Assembly: GCF_000689415.1 (NCBI RefSeq)
Contig: NZ_HG322950.1
Span: forward strand, 2,239,501 to 2,303,500
DNA: 64,000 nt
Direction: 5' to 3'
DNA from: Pseudomonas knackmussii B13
GTDB lineage: Bacteria; Pseudomonadota; Gammaproteobacteria; Pseudomonadales; Pseudomonadaceae
Of this stretch, positions 59,922 to 64,000 are shown in pieces (position 1 is the stretch's first letter; each line of letters begins with the position of its first letter). The notes beneath the pieces were generated by a model. The model was not told where the DNA came from. It made no database searches and was given only the letters and a program-made list of their open reading frames with translations. A program made the position numbers and the translations under genes.

Positions 59922-61646
59922 TCAGGGCTCCCAGTCCACGCCCGATTCTTCCAGGTAGGCGTCGACGGCGGCGCCGACCGTGGGGTGGAAGGCGCTTTCG
60001 CCCATGCGCTCGAACAGCTCGAAGCGCTTCATCTTGTCCTTCACCGGGCCCTTCATCTCGGCGAATTGCAGTTCCACGCCACGGGCCTCCAGTTCGCGGT
60101 CCAGCTCGGCGAGCATGTCGGCGGAGGTGATGTCGATGCTGGTCACCGGCTCGGCCGCCACTATCACGCGCTGCACCGGCGTGGGCGATTCGTCGACCAC
60201 TTGCAGGATGCAGGCCTGGAACTGCTCGGCATTGGCGAAGAACAGCGGGGCGTCCCAGCGGAACAGCACCAGGCCGGGAATGAGCCGGGCCTGCGGGTGG
60301 CGCTTGATGTCGTGGTAGCCGCGGGTGCCGTCCACTCGCCCGAGGATCGCGAAGTGCGGGCGCCAGCCGTCCCAGAGGAACTCGATCACCGAGATCACCA
60401 CGGCGATGCAGATGCCGGGGATGGCGCCGAACACGGCGACGCCGGCGAAGCAGGTCATGGACAGCCAGAACTCCCACTGCTGCATGCGGAATATGCGCTT
60501 GAGGTCGGCGAATTCGAACAGCCCCAGGGCCGCGGCTATCACCACGGCGGCCAGGGCGCTGGTGGGCAGGTGTTGCATCAGGTTGGGCGCGACCAGCAGC
60601 AGGGCGGTCACCGCCAGGGCGCCGACGACGCCGGTGAGCTGGGTCTTCGAGCCGGCCGCCTCGGCCACCGGCGTGCGCGACGAGCTGCTGCTGATCGGTA
60701 TGCCCTGGAACAGCCCGGAAGCGAAGTTGGCCACGCCCAGGCCGAACATTTCCTGGTTCGGGTTCACCGGCGTCTTCAGGCGCGCGGCGTAGGTGCGCGA
60801 CAGCACGCTGGTGTCAGCGAAGGACACCAGCGCCACGGCAAAGCCGCCGAGGGCGATCTGCAGCAGGTCGGCGCCGCTCAGCCAGGGCAGGGCGAAGGAG
60901 GGCAGCCCCTGGGGCAACTCGCCGAGCACCTTCACGCCGAGGGCGCCGAGGTCGAACAGGCTCACCGCCAGGGTCGCCAGCACCACCGCGATGAGGATGC
61001 CGGGCAGGCGCTGGTAGGGCTTGAGGGCCAGGATCAGCGCCAGGCTGGCGGCGCCGACGGCGAAGCTCGGCCAGTTGGCGCGGCCTTCGGCCAGGGCCTG
61101 CACCAGGTGCCAGACGTTGCGCAGCGGCCCGTCGCTGTCGATGGAAATGCCGAACAGCTTGGGCAGCTGGCTGATCAGCACGGTCAGGGCGATGCCGTTC
61201 ATGTAGCCGTAGCGGATCGGCTTGGACAGCAGTTCGGTGATGAAGCCCAGGCGCAAGAGCCCGGCGGCCATGCACACCACCCCGGACACCAGCGCCATCA
61301 GGCTGGCCACGGCGATGGCGCGCTGCGGATCGCCCGCGGCGAACTGCACAACGATCGCCAGGATGGGCGCGGCCAGCGACGAGTCGGGGCCGAGCACGAG
61401 GATGCGGCTGGGGCCGAACAGCGCATACGCCAGCAGCGGGATGATGGTTGCGTACAGGCCGTAGATGCCCGGCACGCCGGAGGCCTCGGCATAGGCGATG
61501 CCCACCGGCACCAGCATGGTGGTCAGCACCAGTCCGGCGGCCAAGTCCTTCGGCAGCCATGCCGCTTGGTAGTTCAGCAGGGTGGCGAGGCCGGGCAGCC
61601 AGCGGCGCCAGTCGAAGGAGGTGGGCGAGGGGGGCGGGGCGGCCAT
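59922..61646 (-). CDS. SulP-family anion transporter with STAS domain
   Basis: A 574-residue SulP (SLC26) protein with ten to fourteen membrane segments in residues 25-435, including the family signature GIYGLYATIIPLLAYALFG region, and a cytoplasmic STAS domain from about residue 450 (LIPGLVLFRWDAPLFFANAEQF...VTSIDITSADML). Such proteins carry sulfate, bicarbonate, dicarboxylates or other anions. AGGAG lies 10 nt before the ATG. It is convergent with the TonB relic and stands apart from the glycosyltransferase. Confidence 0.92.
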   Translation of the reverse strand: MAAPPPSPTSFDWRRWLPGLATLLNYQAAWLPKDLAAGLVLTTMLVPVGIAYAEASGVPGIYGLYATIIPLLAYALFGPSRILVLGPDSSLAAPILAIVVQFAAGDPQRAIAVASLMALVSGVVCMAAGLLRLGFITELLSKPIRYGYMNGIALTVLISQLPKLFGISIDSDGPLRNVWHLVQALAEGRANWPSFAVGAASLALILALKPYQRLPGILIAVVLATLAVSLFDLGALGVKVLGELPQGLPSFALPWLSGADLLQIALGGFAVALVSFADTSVLSRTYAARLKTPVNPNQEMFGLGVANFASGLFQGIPISSSSSRTPVAEAAGSKTQLTGVVGALAVTALLLVAPNLMQHLPTSALAAVVIAAALGLFEFADLKRIFRMQQWEFWLSMTCFAGVAVFGAIPGICIAVVISVIEFLWDGWRPHFAILGRVDGTRGYHDIKRHPQARLIPGLVLFRWDAPLFFANAEQFQACILQVVDESPTPVQRVIVAAEPVTSIDITSADMLAELDRELEARGVELQFAEMKGPVKDKMKRFELFERMGESAFHPTVGAAVDAYLEESGVDWEP

Positions 61647-61748
61647 GCGGCAAGGGCTCCTGGGCGAATGCGACGCTGCACCCGCTGTGCGGGTGAGTCC
61701 GTCATTCAGCGTAGATCAGCGCCGGGCCACTCCACGCGGTGCGGTCGA

Positions 61749-63029
61749 TCAGTTGCAGATACCCAGAATCGCCCGCGCCGCCGCCTCGGTGCCGCGCGAG
61801 CCTTGCATCTGCGCGCGGACCGCCGCCAGGCGCTCGGCCATGGCGCTGTCGGCGAGCAGCTCGGCCAGCGCCTGCGGCAAGGCCTGCAGCGGGGCGTCGA
61901 AGCGTGGCAGGTAGCGCGCCACGCCGACTTCCTCGGCGCGCCGGGCGTTGTCGTGGCCGTCCCAGCAGTAGGGGATGATCACCGACGGCAGGCCGAAGTA
62001 GAGCGCCTCGCAGAAGCTGTTGTTGCCGCCGTGATGGATGAACAGCTGGCACTCGCGCAGCACCGCCGGCTGCGGGAACCAGCTGTCCAGGTAGACGTTG
62101 TCAGGCACGCTGGCGTAGTGCTCGCGGTAGGCGCCGACGTTGATCAGGAAGCGGTAGGGCAGCTGCGCCACCGCATCGATCAGGCGCTGCATCATGCCCA
62201 CATCGGCGGCGCCGAGGCTGCCGAAGCTCACGTAGATCAAAGGCGCGTCGTTGTGGCGCGGGAACTGCGGCGGCACGTAGGGCGCCTCGCTGCGCACGCA
62301 GCCGTCGAGATACAGGTAGCGCTCGGCCGGCAGCGGCTTGGCGCGCTCGTAGCGCACCGGAGTGGGCGAGAGCAGCAGGTTCAGCCAGGGCGAGTCTTCG
62401 AGGAATTGCCCGGCTGGCAGCGGCGCATGACCGCATTCTTCGAGGAAGCGTGCGAAGCGCTCATGTGCCGGCTTCACCGCCTTCAGGTAGTGCTCGCGGA
62501 AGGTCGCGCAAGCCTGCGGGTCGCTGGCACTGGCGCCGGACAGGTAGGGCGGCACGGCGGCGTCGGGCAGTTCGGTCTCGGCGCAGGACACCATGCGCAC
62601 CCAGGGGCAGCCGGCGCGGGCGATGGCCGGGAACGCCACCACGTTGTCGAGCACTATGGCGTCCGGCTTGAGCCGTGCGAGCAGTTGCTGCAGCGGCTTC
62701 TCCGACTCGATGGCGGTGTCGATGATGGCTTCCCAGGCCGGCGCCACGTAGCTGTCGATCTGCGCAAGCGGGGTCTGGTCGAAGTAGGGCACGTTGCGCT
62801 CGATGAAGCGTTCCCAGTAGTGCTGGTGCTCCTCGGCGGACAGTGGCGAGTCGAGCTGCAGCGGGTACTCGGCGAAACCGTACTCGGCAAAGATCCCCTG
62901 GAAGTGCGCATGGCAGATGAACACCGGGCGCGCGCCCAGGTCGCGCAGGGCCTGGGCGATGCCGATGCAGTTCAGGGCCGCGCCGAAGCTGGCCTCGGGG
63001 AAGAGGGCGATGGTTTTGCTTCTGCTCAT
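61749..63029 (-). CDS. GT1-family (UDP-sugar) glycosyltransferase
   Basis: A 426-residue GT-B enzyme of the macrolide/rhamnolipid-type GT1 family. The C-terminal donor site shows LIYVSFGSLG, then HHGGNNSFCEALYFGLPSVIIP and a DGHDNARRAEEVGVA tail. The ATG at 63029 with GGAAG 8 nt upstream replaces an in-frame ATG at 63089 that gives an improbable extension. The acceptor cannot be read; small hydrophobic natural products are common. The GntR regulator gene lies upstream on the same strand. Confidence 0.88.
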   Translation of the reverse strand: MSRSKTIALFPEASFGAALNCIGIAQALRDLGARPVFICHAHFQGIFAEYGFAEYPLQLDSPLSAEEHQHYWERFIERNVPYFDQTPLAQIDSYVAPAWEAIIDTAIESEKPLQQLLARLKPDAIVLDNVVAFPAIARAGCPWVRMVSCAETELPDAAVPPYLSGASASDPQACATFREHYLKAVKPAHERFARFLEECGHAPLPAGQFLEDSPWLNLLLSPTPVRYERAKPLPAERYLYLDGCVRSEAPYVPPQFPRHNDAPLIYVSFGSLGAADVGMMQRLIDAVAQLPYRFLINVGAYREHYASVPDNVYLDSWFPQPAVLRECQLFIHHGGNNSFCEALYFGLPSVIIPYCWDGHDNARRAEEVGVARYLPRFDAPLQALPQALAELLADSAMAERLAAVRAQMQGSRGTEAAARAILGICN

Positions 63030-63123
63030 CTGGGCACTTCCATGGCCGGCGTGGGGTGCCGGCTTTGCTGCTTGAAACGGATACTGCATTTTTTTCAGAA
63101 AAAAAACACCCGTCAGCGAAAAA

Positions 63124-64000
63124 TCAGCGGCGCATCCCCATCACGCCCTGGGGGATGCCGCGGTTGGCGGTCTGCGGCCGCTGCGCGGCGGACAGGCGCA
63201 GGTGCAGGCGCATCAGGTCCGCCGCCACCTCCAGCTGGCCGCGCTCGATCTGCTCGATGATCCGCAGGTGCTCGCGCAGGGCTTCCTGCAAACGGTGCAC
63301 GCTGACCATCGGCAGCAGGTTGGGCAGGCGCCGCAGTTTCTGGTGCTGCAGCAGGGCGTCGGCGATGAAACGGTTGCCGCAGCCCTGGGCGATGAGTTCG
63401 TGGAAGCCGATGTCCAGCTCGCGGAATTGCACCACGTCGAAGCGCTCCACCGGCATCGCCAGCAGTTCCTCCATGGCGCCGCGCAGCAGCGCCAGGCGCG
63501 CCAGGTCCGGCTCGAAGCCGGGGCTCAGCAGCGCCTCGGGTTCGAGGATCAGGCGGTAGCGCAGGCTGTCTTCCAGGGCCGCGAGGTTGTTCAGCAGCGG
63601 GCGGAAGTTCCAGCTCTGCCCGGCGCCGCGTTCCAGCACCTGGCTTTCGCTGAGCTGCGCCAGGACCTTCTGCGCCGCCACCCGGGAAATGTCGTAGCGG
63701 CGCATCAGCTCGCTGGCGCCCAGGCTGTTGCCCAGGCGGCCGGCCATGCGGTCGCGCAGCACCGAGGCGGCCAGCGCCTCTTCCTCGGCCTGGGGCAGGG
63801 CGGGGCCAAGCACCTGGCTGGAAGGGTCGGCGCTCAGGTGATAGCCCTTGCCGGCCTCGTGCTCGACCAGCTTCTGCTCCAGCAGCAAGGCGAGGGCCGC
63901 GCGGATCAGCGTGCGGGAAACACCGAAAGTGCGCGCCAACTGCTGCTCGGAGAGCCCGTCGCCGGCGGCCATGCCCTGTTCCTGGGCGTGCTCGATGATC
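63124..64000 (-). CDS. GntR-family regulator with FCD domain, 5' end outside window
   Basis: The frame is open past base 63999 (IIEHAQEQGMAAGDGLSEQQ), so its start lies beyond the window. About 292 residues are visible: a winged HTH (LSEQQLARTFGVSRTLIRAALALLLEQKLV), then a second ISRVAAQKVLAQLSE helix region and an FCD effector domain with metal-ligand histidines (RELDIGFHELI and LREHLRIIEQI...RLHLRLS). GntR/FCD regulators usually sense organic acids or sugars. It may control the glycosyltransferase gene 94 bp downstream. Confidence 0.88.
   Translation of the reverse strand, partial: IIEHAQEQGMAAGDGLSEQQLARTFGVSRTLIRAALALLLEQKLVEHEAGKGYHLSADPSSQVLGPALPQAEEEALAASVLRDRMAGRLGNSLGASELMRRYDISRVAAQKVLAQLSESQVLERGAGQSWNFRPLLNNLAALEDSLRYRLILEPEALLSPGFEPDLARLALLRGAMEELLAMPVERFDVVQFRELDIGFHELIAQGCGNRFIADALLQHQKLRRLPNLLPMVSVHRLQEALREHLRIIEQIERGQLEVAADLMRLHLRLSAAQRPQTANRGIPQGVMGMRR

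Noticed and set aside
59985..63260. 1091-codon plus-strand frame opposite SulP and the glycosyltransferase
   Set aside because: Antisense shadow made possible by high GC; composition is His/Gln/Gly-rich with no domain.

Overview
The window is GC-rich, densely coded DNA from a gammaproteobacterium, most likely a Pseudomonas of the P. nitroreducens / P. citronellolis / P. aeruginosa type. This is inferred from RlmM, TusA, the malate:quinone oxidoreductase, a Tle5-type type VI effector, PuuA/PuuB, class I PPK2 and REP-like intergenic hairpins. No tRNA, rRNA, CRISPR array, transposase or phage gene was found. The first gene (rlmM) and the last (a GntR/FCD regulator) are cut by the window edges.

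Region 1 (1-3990) holds rlmM, a MaoC-type hydratase, a lipoprotein alpha/beta hydrolase and tusA. Region 2 (3991-13200, all minus strand) is the most striking part. It is an 11-gene operon with 1-4 bp overlaps or very short gaps, led by a ykkC-type RNA whose conserved blocks match the guanidine-I riboswitch. The operon encodes a nitrate/taurine-type ABC transporter split between its two ends. Between them lie a membrane di-iron desaturase/hydroxylase, two short-chain dehydrogenases, an EamA exporter, a close creatininase homologue, a biuret/guanylurea-hydrolase-like cysteine hydrolase, a metallo-beta-lactamase-fold lactonase-like enzyme and an unknown protein. No guanidine carboxylase or allophanate hydrolase is present. 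It looks like an undescribed route for uptake and breakdown of a substituted guanidine.

Region 3 (13389-20814) is a type VI secretion cargo island: VgrG, a small membrane protein, a Tle5-like phospholipase D, a Sel1-repeat lipoprotein that is the probable immunity protein, and a DUF5329-like secreted protein. Nearly identical ~48-bp direct repeats flank it. Region 4 (21104-36963) holds mqo, a spermidine/putrescine-type ABC transporter, LysR and AraC regulators, a YtcJ-type amidohydrolase with a CobW metallochaperone, PuuB and PuuA, then a MoaD-like beta-grasp protein paired with a BNR/beta-propeller protein. Together this suggests amine and amide catabolism.

Region 5 (37116-47351) holds a LysR regulator, an FbpABC-like iron transporter with a possible Fur box, and a minus-strand hydrolase cluster (esterase, YcaC-like hydrolase, monooxygenase-fold membrane protein, second YtcJ-type amidohydrolase). 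Two copies of a 45-bp operator-like block lie upstream of the esterase and the YcaC-like gene. Region 6 (47627-55858, plus strand) holds PPK2, a DUF3313 lipoprotein, a Kef-type antiporter, an AI-2E-family permease and an OprM/HlyD/DUF2955 efflux set. Region 7 (56051-64000) holds a small His/Met-rich secreted protein, two divergent paralogous response regulators with one histidine kinase, a half-size TauE permease, a 3' remnant of a TonB-dependent receptor, a SulP transporter, a glycosyltransferase and the partial GntR regulator.
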